6,001 nucleotides of DNA from Deltaproteobacteria bacterium (GTDB taxonomy: Bacteria > Desulfobacterota > Desulfobacteria > Desulfobacterales > B30-G6), in NCBI GenBank assembly GCA_019313725.1, contig JAFDAT010000159.1:1-6001 (forward strand), given 5' to 3'. The notes under the pieces are model-generated. The model saw only the letters and a program-made list of their open reading frames with translations, did not search any database and had not been told where the DNA came from. Of this stretch, positions 1 to 5,371 are shown in pieces. Each line of letters opens with the position of its first letter. Position 1 is the first letter of the stretch. The position numbers were made by a program, and so were the translations under genes.

Positions 1-24
1 GGACTTTAACACGAGCCCCTCTGG

Positions 25-127
25 AGGTAGAAGGTAAAAGACTGAAGACTGAAGTGGCAATTCGCACTAAAAGTTGACGTTGTCTCTGTGTCACTTCCTT
101 CAACCTTCGGACTTCTACCTTCAACCT
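25..127. repeat. Dispersed stem-loop repeat, copy 1 (upstream of lysA)
   Basis: A purine-rich left arm (25-56, built of GAAGGTA- and CTGAAG-like units) is imperfectly complementary to a pyrimidine-rich right arm (92-120). The arms surround a central segment of about 35 bases. A second copy in the same orientation lies at 1454-1556. The 48-base block 54-101 aligns without gaps to 1490-1537 with 36 identities by hand count, and the right arms match at 26 of 29 positions. Centre and arms are therefore related, which indicates a repeat family rather than chance purine runs. No open frame or recognised insertion-sequence ends are visible. Its function is unknown; it could be a REP- or MITE-like element. 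Confidence 0.75.
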
Positions 128-130
128 ATA

Positions 131-148
131 AACCCGTAACCCGTAACC
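131..148. repeat. Short tandem repeat AACCCGT x2.5
   Basis: The unit AACCCGT occurs at 131-137 and 138-144, followed by the partial unit AACC at 145-148. It lies just 3' of repeat copy 1 and ends 14 bases before the lysA start codon. The second repeat copy also carries a short tandem duplication on its 3' side, so this may be part of the element or slippage at its edge. Confidence 0.6.
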
Positions 149-162
149 AGGACCCAGAAAAA

Positions 163-1425
163 ATGCATCATTTCCAATACAAACAGGACGAACTCCATTG
201 CGAGGATGTGCCGGTGCGTGAAATCGCGGACCAGGTGGGCACACCGTTTTATCTTTACAGCCATGCCACGCTGAAACGCCATTTTCTCATGTTCGACAAG
301 GCCTTCGAAGGGGTGTCGCGGCTGGTGTGTTTTTCTGCAAAAGCCAATTCCTGCATGGCCATTCTCAAACTTTTTGCCACGCTTGGGAGCGGACTGGATA
401 TCGTCTCCGGAGGTGAACTTTTCCGGGGCCTGCGGGCCGGGTTCTCACCGGACCGGGTGGTTTACTCGGGGGTGGGCAAACGGGTGGATGAAATCGACTT
501 TGCCCTGGAACAGGGCATTCTGATGTTCAATGTCGAGTCCATGGAAGAGCTGGAAGTGATCGACCAGCGTGCCGGGGCACTCGGGAAAACCGCGCCGGTG
601 GCCATCCGGGTCAACCCGGATGTCGACCCTAAGACGCACCCCTATATCTCCACGGGCCTGAAGAAAAACAAGTTCGGCATCGATACGGAAACCGCGTTCC
701 AGACGTACAAGGCGGCCGATAAGATGCGGCACATCCGGGTCGAAGGCATTGACTGCCATATTGGATCGCAGATATCCGAAGTCAGCCCTTTTAAGGACGC
801 CATGCAGAACCTCATGGGGCTGGTGGATGCTTTGGCCGAGGTCGGCATAAAGATCAGCTGCCTCGATATGGGCGGCGGGTTGGGGATCACCTACCACGAT
901 GAAACCCCGCCCGGACCGGACGAATATGCAAGGGCGATCGTAGACACGGTAAAAAAACGGCCCCTGAAACTCATCCTGGAACCGGGACGCGTTATTGTAG
1001 GCAATGCCGGCATCCTCGTTACCCGGGTCCTTTACCGGAAGTCGGGAAAAGGCAAAGAGTTTGTCATCGCCGATGCCGGTATGAACGACCTGTTGCGCCC
1101 TTCGCTCTATGGTGCCTTCCATGCAGTCAAGCCGGTGAATCTGACGGGTACGGGAGTCATCCGGGCCGATCTGGTGGGGCCCATCTGTGAATCGAGTGAT
1201 TTTCTGGCCAGCGATCGTGAAATGGCGGATGCGGTCGGGGGCGATCTTCTGGCGGTCATGAGCGCCGGGGCGTATGCGTATACCATGTCATCCAATTACT
1301 GTTCCCGCCTCAAAGTGTCCGAAGTCATGGTAAAGGACGGGGACTACCATGTGGTCAAGGAGCGCCAGCAGTACGAAGATCTCATCCGGGGGGAATCCGT
1401 TCCACCGTTTTTAGGCACTGATTGA
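163..1425 (+). CDS. lysA: Diaminopimelate decarboxylase (LysA)
   Basis: This PLP-dependent cytoplasmic enzyme decarboxylates meso-2,6-diaminopimelate to L-lysine, the last step of lysine synthesis. The 420-residue product has the usual length and the fold-type III alanine-racemase-like layout. Visible landmarks are the PLP lysine K60 in FSAKAN, HIGSQ (199-203), the phosphate-binding glycine run GGGLG (237-241), EPGR (273-276), the active-site CESSDF (C342) contributed by the partner subunit, and SAGAYAYTMSSNY near 367-379. The frame stays open upstream to a GTG at 88, but those 25 extra codons fall largely in the right arm of a repeat and read as low-complexity sequence. ATG 163 is therefore preferred. 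A weak AGGA (149-152) lies 10 bases before it. dapF follows after 157 bases, supporting a shared diaminopimelate/lysine role. The family call is secure; the exact start is less so. Confidence 0.97.
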   Translation: MHHFQYKQDELHCEDVPVREIADQVGTPFYLYSHATLKRHFLMFDKAFEGVSRLVCFSAKANSCMAILKLFATLGSGLDIVSGGELFRGLRAGFSPDRVVYSGVGKRVDEIDFALEQGILMFNVESMEELEVIDQRAGALGKTAPVAIRVNPDVDPKTHPYISTGLKKNKFGIDTETAFQTYKAADKMRHIRVEGIDCHIGSQISEVSPFKDAMQNLMGLVDALAEVGIKISCLDMGGGLGITYHDETPPGPDEYARAIVDTVKKRPLKLILEPGRVIVGNAGILVTRVLYRKSGKGKEFVIADAGMNDLLRPSLYGAFHAVKPVNLTGTGVIRADLVGPICESSDFLASDREMADAVGGDLLAVMSAGAYAYTMSSNYCSRLKVSEVMVKDGDYHVVKERQQYEDLIRGESVPPFLGTD

Positions 1426-1453
1426 TGTGGTCAGGGGCCAGGTGGAAGGTGTA

Positions 1454-1556
1454 AGGTAGAAGGTAAAAGGTAGAAGGTGGAAGGCTGAAGGGGCGGTTAG
1501 CGATAGAAGCTTACGCTGTCACTTTGTCACTTCCTTCTACCTTCAGTCTTCTACCT
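1454..1556. repeat. Dispersed stem-loop repeat, copy 2 (lysA-dapF gap)
   Basis: This is the second copy of the element, with a stronger hairpin. The left arm 1454-1477 faces the right arm 1533-1556 with 20 Watson-Crick pairs, two possible G-U pairs and two mismatches over 24 positions. The enclosed segment (1478-1532) is 55 bases. Related purine-rich sequence extends leftward to about 1440. The element fills most of the 157 bases between lysA and dapF. If transcribed, the RNA could form a long stem between the two cistrons and affect read-through or mRNA stability; that is inference. There is no U-tract after the stem, so it is not a typical intrinsic terminator. Confidence 0.78.
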
Positions 1557-1568
1557 AAATACCTAAAT
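1553..1568. repeat. Short tandem repeat ACCTAAAT x2
   Basis: Two exact, adjacent copies of ACCTAAAT (1553-1560 and 1561-1568) sit at the 3' edge of repeat copy 2, just before the dapF ribosome binding site. The first unit overlaps the last four bases of the right arm. The copies abut each other and do not flank the element, so they do not look like a target-site duplication. Confidence 0.55.
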
Positions 1569-1582
1569 ATTGGGAACTGAAC

Positions 1583-2419
1583 ATGCCAACAACGAAACAA
1601 TCAATTCCTTTTTACAAAATGAGCGGCAGTGGGAATGACTTCATCATCATCGACAACCGTCAACCCAAATTTGCCGAAGAGGATCTGGCAAAACTGATTA
1701 CGGGTGCCTGCCGCAGAAAAATGTCCGCGGGGGCTGACGGAATGATCCTGGTGGAAAATGCCGATGATGTGGATTTTAAATGGCGGTTCTACAATGCGGA
1801 CGGCAGCCGGGCGGAAATGTGCGGCAACGGGGCCCGCTGTGTAAGCCGTTTTGCATTTCTGGAGGGTATCGCCGGCGAGCAGCTTTCTTTCAGGACTGAT
1901 GTCGGCATCATATCGGCTTCCATAACCGGCGAGAGGGTGAAAATCAGAATGACCGACCCCTCCGATCTCGCGGACGAGGTTACCCTGGCACTGACCGGTA
2001 CGACCGTGACCTACCGTTATATCAACACCGGCGTTCCTCACGTGGTGATCGAGACTGCTGACCTGGACGGGATGGATGTGGTTGCCATGGGCCGGGAGAT
2101 CCGTCATCATCCCGCGTTTTCACCCGCGGGAACCAATGCCAATTTTATCCGCCTGAACGACGACGGCACCCTGGGTATTCGTACGTATGAACGCGGTGTG
2201 GAAGATGAGACCCTGGCCTGCGGGACCGGCAATGTGGCCGCCGCCCTGACAGCTGCGTTGAAACACAATATGCCTTCCCCTGTGAAACTCCTGACGCGTA
2301 GTGGTGAATATTTACAGGTTTATTTTGAAAAGGGTGGTTCCGGGTTTTCCGATATATTTCTGGAAGGGGATGCCCGGGTCATTTACACGGGTGAACTTAG
2401 TCCAGAGGCGTGGGAATAG
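1583..2419 (+). CDS. dapF: Diaminopimelate epimerase (DapF)
   Basis: This cofactor-independent cytoplasmic epimerase interconverts LL- and meso-diaminopimelate, supplying meso-DAP for peptidoglycan and for LysA. The 278-residue product has normal family length and two symmetrical halves. The N-terminal half carries KMSGSGNDF (12-20) and the signature NADGSRAEMCGNGARC (71-86), in which C80 is one of the two catalytic cysteines. The C-terminal half carries TNANF (184-188), the ERG and ET residues (203-205, 209-210) and ACGTGN (212-217), with C213 the second catalytic cysteine. All key residues are present, so the enzyme should be active. ATG 1583 is preceded by GGGAA (1572-1576) at suitable spacing, and the conserved N-terminus begins a few residues in. 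It lies downstream of lysA on the same strand, with a repeat element between them. Confidence 0.97.
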   Translation: MPTTKQSIPFYKMSGSGNDFIIIDNRQPKFAEEDLAKLITGACRRKMSAGADGMILVENADDVDFKWRFYNADGSRAEMCGNGARCVSRFAFLEGIAGEQLSFRTDVGIISASITGERVKIRMTDPSDLADEVTLALTGTTVTYRYINTGVPHVVIETADLDGMDVVAMGREIRHHPAFSPAGTNANFIRLNDDGTLGIRTYERGVEDETLACGTGNVAAALTAALKHNMPSPVKLLTRSGEYLQVYFEKGGSGFSDIFLEGDARVIYTGELSPEAWE

Positions 2420-2437
2420 TGGAGCACTTTGTTAGCG

Positions 2438-2474
2438 GTCCAGATGCTGTTTTCGCAGGGCTGAAGCCCTGGAC
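2438..2474. other. Overlapping, mutually exclusive hairpins in the dapF-folK gap
   Basis: Two inverted repeats share bases. GTCCAG (2438-2443) can pair with CTGGAC (2469-2474), while CAGGGC (2456-2461) can pair with GCCCTG (2466-2471) around a TGAA loop. The right arms overlap at 2469-2471, so only one stem can form fully at a time. No run of T follows, arguing against a simple intrinsic terminator. It could be a small REP-like palindrome or an RNA switch element; neither is shown. Confidence 0.45.
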
Positions 2475-2517
2475 TACATTGGCAACACTCTGATTCAGCC
2501 GGGCATTAGGTTCTGTA

Positions 2518-3012
2518 TTGAACAATCATTCAGCCATTATTTCAGTGGGCTCCAACCTCGGTGATAAAAAGGGCAACTGCCGGCAGGGCATCGACGATCT
2601 CCTGGCAGCCGGCCAGGCTACCCTGGTAAAGGTGTCACCTTTCTACCGGACGAGTCCTGTGGACTATTTCGACCAGGACTGGTTTGTGAATGCTGCCGTG
2701 AAACTTGAAACCCGGCTCGAACCGTTCGAACTGCTCGCGATCCTCCAGGCTGTCCAGCAGCAGGGCGGGCGCAACAAAAGCGATATCCGCTTTGGCCCGC
2801 GCGTGCTGGATCTGGATATCATCTTTTATGACCGGCTGGTGATCAATACGCCAACACTCGAAATCCCGCATCCCAGAATGCACAAAAGGCGCTTTGTATT
2901 GCAGCCCATTTGTGATATAGATCCGGATATTATACACCCCATACTGAATATATCCGTGAAATCGTTACTGAATCAGCTTGAGGACGCGGGGCAAGAGGTC
3001 TTTGAATTATAG
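2518..3012 (+). CDS. folK: 6-hydroxymethyl-7,8-dihydropterin pyrophosphokinase (HPPK, FolK)
   Basis: HPPK transfers pyrophosphate from ATP to 6-hydroxymethyl-7,8-dihydropterin, giving the substrate of dihydropteroate synthase in folate synthesis. The 164-residue product matches the single-domain family length. It has the N-terminal ISVGSNLGD strand and loop (8-16), the SPFYRTSPV loop (40-48), FVNAAVKLET (56-65) and the signature RFGPRVLDLDI (91-101). D98 and D100 in the signature are the Mg2+-binding aspartates, and PHPRMHKRRFVLQP (117-130) follows. The start is TTG at 2518, with AGG (2508-2510) seven bases upstream. The next in-frame candidate, a GTG at codon 10, would remove the first beta strand, so TTG is preferred. 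The stop codon abuts the ATG of the next gene, suggesting translational coupling. Confidence 0.95.
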   Translation: MNNHSAIISVGSNLGDKKGNCRQGIDDLLAAGQATLVKVSPFYRTSPVDYFDQDWFVNAAVKLETRLEPFELLAILQAVQQQGGRNKSDIRFGPRVLDLDIIFYDRLVINTPTLEIPHPRMHKRRFVLQPICDIDPDIIHPILNISVKSLLNQLEDAGQEVFEL

Positions 3013-3258
3013 ATGAAAATATTGATACTGCTACTGATCGGTTATCTGGCGTACCGGTCATTAAAATCCTGGATGCTGAAAGGCACGCAGCAGCATTCCA
3101 TGTCGGGCAACGCCGCCGGAGAGATAAACGATGAAATGGTCAAAGATCCCTATTGTGAGGTGTATTTTGCAAAAAGGGACGGCGTCCTGTTGCGGCACCA
3201 GGGAGAGGACCTATATTTTTGCAGCGAAGCCTGCCGGGATAAATTTATTGAACAATAG
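3013..3258 (+). CDS. Small membrane-anchored protein with TRASH/YHS-like three-cysteine metal site
   Basis: This is an 81-residue protein. Residues 2-14 form a hydrophobic N-terminal stretch (ILILLLIGYLAY within it) ending in a basic R15/K18, probably an uncleaved membrane anchor. A polar linker (about 22-42) follows. The C-terminal domain starts at MVKDPYC and ends YFCSEACRDKF. Its cysteines are C48, C70 and C74, spaced C-x21-C-x3-C, as in the TRASH/YHS metal-binding treble-clef families. The likely role is binding a metal ion at the membrane, but the metal and function are unknown. The ATG directly follows the folK TAG, and only a distant AGAGG (2994-2998) precedes it, so translation is probably coupled to folK. 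The family assignment rests on the cysteine pattern and the DP-C and YFC-SE-C context. It is not recognisable as a named gene. Confidence 0.85.
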   Translation: MKILILLLIGYLAYRSLKSWMLKGTQQHSMSGNAAGEINDEMVKDPYCEVYFAKRDGVLLRHQGEDLYFCSEACRDKFIEQ

Positions 3259-3334
3259 AGAGCATCAGTTGTAAGTCCTTTAGTGTGCTTTCCAAGTTTG
3301 CGGCCCACCCGCTGACGGACAAAGGGATCAAATC

Positions 3335-3364
3335 TTGCTTGGATGACTGGCAAGGCTAAATAAT
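3335..3364 (+). promoter_or_regulatory. Weak sigma-70-like promoter candidate upstream of pgsA
   Basis: TTGCTT (3335-3340, 3 of 6 consensus) and AATAAT (3359-3364, 5 of 6) are 18 bases apart, placing a start roughly 40 bases before the pgsA ATG. The inverted repeat CTTGC (3334-3338) / GCAAG (3350-3354) overlaps the -35 box and spacer and could be an operator or coincidence. The rest of the 3259-3409 gap shows only a short GCGG/CCGC hairpin (3300-3312) and no tRNA-like fold that I could find. Confidence 0.3.
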
Positions 3365-3409
3365 AAGTGCTGAAAAATTTACACACAACACCCCGGATGA
3401 GCGGAAAAC

Positions 3410-3976
3410 ATGCTACCACGTGATAAAATAAAACAAAAACTGAGCGAACCCAACACCCTGACCATGGGCAGAGTGGCCGCCATACCGCTCATCGTGATCC
3501 TGCTCTACTACCCCAACCGCGTCTGCACGTTTCTGGCGGCGCTTATTTTCAGCGCTGCGGCAATAACCGACTACCTAGACGGATACCTGGCAAGGACCCG
3601 GGGCCTTGAATCCACCTTCGGGAAGATCATGGACCCCGTGGCCGACAAGCTCCTGGTTTCCTCGTCATTCATCATGCTCGTTTACCACGGCTGGATTCCG
3701 GCCTGGGTCGTCTGTATTATCATTGGCCGCGAACTGGCCGTGACGGGTTTGAGAAACATCATTGCCGAAAAAGGGGAGGATGTTTCGGCTTCCTGGCTGG
3801 GAAAATACAAGACCGGTTTCCAGATAGCGGCCATGATCCCGCTGATTTTTCACTACCCCTATTTCAGCATCAACCTGCATGCCGTGGGTATGTTTTTTCT
3901 CTGGGGTGCCCTGGCTTTTACCCTCTGGTCGGGCGCCGACTATTTTTTTAAGGCAAGGCACCTGTTCAACACCTGA
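3410..3976 (+). CDS. pgsA: CDP-diacylglycerol--glycerol-3-phosphate 3-phosphatidyltransferase (PgsA)
   Basis: This integral inner-membrane enzyme joins CDP-diacylglycerol and sn-glycerol-3-phosphate to give phosphatidylglycerophosphate, the committed step to phosphatidylglycerol and cardiolipin. The 188-residue product has the usual length. The CDP-alcohol phosphatidyltransferase motif is complete: D54-x2-D57-G58-x2-A61-R62-x8-G71-x3-D75-x3-D79, whose aspartates bind the metal and CDP group. PgsA-type features around it are PNTLTMGR (14-21), GRELAVTGLR (106-115) and GKYKT (131-135), which favour PgsA over phosphatidylserine synthase. Hydrophobic segments lie near 22-35, 39-53, 82-105, 136-150 and 157-175. 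ATG 3410 has a poor ribosome binding site (GGA at 3403-3405), but the conserved N-terminal motif begins at about residue 13, so this start fits. It begins 151 bases after the cysteine-protein gene and may have its own promoter. Confidence 0.94.
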   Translation: MLPRDKIKQKLSEPNTLTMGRVAAIPLIVILLYYPNRVCTFLAALIFSAAAITDYLDGYLARTRGLESTFGKIMDPVADKLLVSSSFIMLVYHGWIPAWVVCIIIGRELAVTGLRNIIAEKGEDVSASWLGKYKTGFQIAAMIPLIFHYPYFSINLHAVGMFFLWGALAFTLWSGADYFFKARHLFNT

Positions 3977-3983
3977 TGTGAGC

Positions 3984-4054
3984 GTCAAAAGCTGAAGGTT
4001 TTGACACATCCGATCGCCTCCGGCAAGGGGTGCGGAGTAGCCGCTGTTCCTTTT
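3984..4054 (+). terminator. Weak terminator candidates after pgsA
   Basis: Just after the pgsA stop, GTCAAAA (3984-3990) and TTTTGAC (3999-4005) form a perfect 7-bp inverted repeat with an 8-base loop, but no T-run follows. Further on, GCGG (4032-4035) and CCGC (4041-4044) form a short stem followed by TGTTCCTTTT. Alternative pairings with CGGC (4021-4024) or CTCCG (4018-4022) are possible. Either hairpin could end the pgsA transcript; neither is a strong intrinsic terminator. The G+C content falls sharply around and after this point. Confidence 0.3.
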
Positions 4055-4129
4055 ATCATCATCCAAATGGTAAAATACATAGCCCACCAGCTAAGCTTCT
4101 TTAATTCAGGTTATTTATTTGCTCCCGCC

Positions 4130-4168
4130 TTAATATGTGTTATGGCCTATTGTTAAAATAACATGGAG
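4130..4168 (+). promoter_or_regulatory. Candidate promoter/operator with repeated TGTTA half-sites before the FHA gene
   Basis: TGTTA (4151-4155) and TAACA (4159-4163) form a perfect palindrome around AAA. A further TGTTAT at 4138-4143 is also the reverse complement of ATAACA at 4158-4163. That gives three half-sites within 26 bases, a layout that could bind a dimeric regulator. TTAATA (4130-4135) and TAAAAT (4154-4159) are 18 bases apart and resemble -35 and -10 boxes. However, a start at about 4166 would fall inside the GGAG ribosome binding site (4165-4168), so the promoter assignment is doubtful. GGAG lies 11 bases before ATG 4180. Confidence 0.3.
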
Positions 4169-4179
4169 ATACAGAAAAA

Positions 4180-5325
4180 ATGCCAACCATTAACACTCGA
4201 TTTAAAAACAAGGAGTTACATAGATACTCAGTTAGAAAAACATCATCTTTTTCAATCGGGAGATTACCGGATAACGATATAGTGATAGAAAATGATGCCG
4301 TCTCCGGGAAGCACGCCAGAATCGTTCCAAGTGAACATGAATATTATATTGAAGACCTCAAAAGTACAAATGGCACGTTTGTAAATAATAAACGCATCCA
4401 CTCCCGAAGGCTGAAAGATGAAGATATTATAACCATTGGGAAGCATGAGCTCGTTTTTAAGATGGCAGAGAATAGTGATAAAGAGCGTATCGATTTACCC
4501 GAATTATCAAATGGAATGACGTCGAGGGATAAAACATCTGCATTGAACTCCAGAGATTATCAGGAAATGATGGCCAAAAACAGGTATGATGCCAATAAAG
4601 CCACCCTGCTGATTTTCAAATTCAAAGAGAAGCAAATACGCAAATACATTTTAAATCAAGATAAAGAACTGATGATCGGCAGGCTGCCAGACAGCGATAT
4701 CGTGATCGAAAATGATGCCGTCTCCGGGAAACACGCAAAAATCATTACCGAAGATGAGGAATATTGTATTCAAGACCTCAACAGCACAAACGGCACTTTT
4801 GTAAACAAAAAGTCGATCAAATCCCACATGCTCAAAGATGAAGACATTATCGCCATTGGGAAGCATGAGCTTGTATTTTACAATTATGAAACCTACACAT
4901 TGGAGGAGACGTTATTGCCCTATGACGCTGATGCTGCCTATGTCACCGATGCAACCAGAGCGGTGGACATTTCAAAATTCAGAAAACTTGCTCAACAGGG
5001 CATCAAGCCCGCCAGTGACGCTGCAGCCCCTAAAGACAAACGTGCGTTTTTATCATTTGTAAAGGGCGGGAAAGGAGATGTTTCAATAGAAGCTAAAGGC
5101 ATTAAAATTGGAAAAGAAGCTGATGCTGACATTCTCCTCAAAGGCTTTATGGTTGGACGCACCACAGCCATGATATCGAATACAGGCGGTGGTTATTATT
5201 TATCTTTTCAGGGGGATAAAAAGAAGCCCAAGGTAAACGGAAACACCATCAAAAGAACCATAAAATTGTCTGATTCGGATGTCATCGAAATTGGCTCGAT
5301 AAAATTGATCTTCCATAACCCTTAA
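4180..5325 (+). CDS. Triple FHA-domain protein, probable partner of the downstream Ser/Thr kinase
   Basis: FHA domains bind phosphothreonine peptides, so this 381-residue protein probably reads or scaffolds kinase signals. FHA1 (about 3-95) has IGR (26-28), VSGKHA (41-46, S42 and H45) and STNGTFVN (62-69). FHA2 (about 142-235) has the same motifs exactly 140 residues later: IGR (166-168), VSGKHA (181-186), STNGTFVN (202-209). Residues 25-93 and 165-233 match at 52 of 69 positions by hand count. A Ser/Asp/Lys-rich linker (96-140) separates them. After a linker (236-288), FHA3 (about 289-381) is degenerate. IGK replaces IGR (K312), VGRTTA replaces VSGKHA, and only the NG of the turn (353-354) remains, so it probably cannot bind phosphothreonine canonically. 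There is no signal peptide or membrane segment, so it is likely cytoplasmic. The kinase gene starts 46 bases downstream. A+T-rich composition sets the gene apart from the upstream genes. Confidence 0.93.
   Translation: MPTINTRFKNKELHRYSVRKTSSFSIGRLPDNDIVIENDAVSGKHARIVPSEHEYYIEDLKSTNGTFVNNKRIHSRRLKDEDIITIGKHELVFKMAENSDKERIDLPELSNGMTSRDKTSALNSRDYQEMMAKNRYDANKATLLIFKFKEKQIRKYILNQDKELMIGRLPDSDIVIENDAVSGKHAKIITEDEEYCIQDLNSTNGTFVNKKSIKSHMLKDEDIIAIGKHELVFYNYETYTLEETLLPYDADAAYVTDATRAVDISKFRKLAQQGIKPASDAAAPKDKRAFLSFVKGGKGDVSIEAKGIKIGKEADADILLKGFMVGRTTAMISNTGGGYYLSFQGDKKKPKVNGNTIKRTIKLSDSDVIEIGSIKLIFHNP
4252..4458 (+). repeat. In-frame intragenic duplication, copy A (FHA1 core)
   Basis: This segment encodes FHA1 residues 25-93 and is repeated exactly 420 bases downstream. 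Bases 4288-4310 are identical to 4708-4730 (23 bases), and 4433-4451 are identical to 4853-4871 (19 bases). Identity at third codon positions shows that DNA duplication or gene conversion, not only protein constraint, underlies the similarity. Confidence 0.85.
4672..4878 (+). repeat. In-frame intragenic duplication, copy B (FHA2 core)
   Basis: This is the partner of the copy at 4252-4458, encoding FHA2 residues 165-233. Divergence is concentrated in the middle and near the end of the domain (residues 187-199 and 210-217), the loops around the peptide-binding face. The binding motifs themselves are unchanged. Confidence 0.85.
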
Positions 5326-5371
5326 GCTTACCTTGTTTATTTCAAAAGAGTTTCAAAGGAACCTGTTGTAA

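Noticed and set aside
1..24. Possible 3' end of an upstream gene, with an in-frame TAA at 7-9
   Set aside because: Only two codons precede the stop in that frame and no family can be recognised, so no partial gene is supported.
445..1122. Long minus-strand open frame (225 codons) opposite lysA
   Set aside because: It is a shadow of the G+C-rich lysA coding frame, with no recognisable domain; lysA has all its catalytic motifs.
25..1556. CRISPR array or composite transposon reading of the repeat copies
   Set aside because: There are only two copies 1.4 kb apart with a gene between them, no regular spacers, no cas genes, no transposase and no terminal inverted repeats of IS type.
1601..2110. 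Minus-strand open frame (169 codons) opposite dapF
   Set aside because: It lies wholly within dapF, whose catalytic motifs are intact, and the antisense product resembles no family.
3259..3409. tRNA or small RNA gene in the gap before pgsA
   Set aside because: No cloverleaf arms, T-loop sequence or strong terminator could be found, only short 4-5 bp inverted repeats.
4141..4160. Sigma-54 promoter suggested by TGGC followed by TTGT
   Set aside because: The spacing between GG and the expected GC element is wrong and the second element lacks GC.
4838..5062. Plus-strand 74-codon frame inside the FHA gene, and minus-strand frames opposite the FHA and kinase genes (for example 5353-5598)
   Set aside because: They overlap clearly supported coding sequence in another frame and have no recognisable domain.
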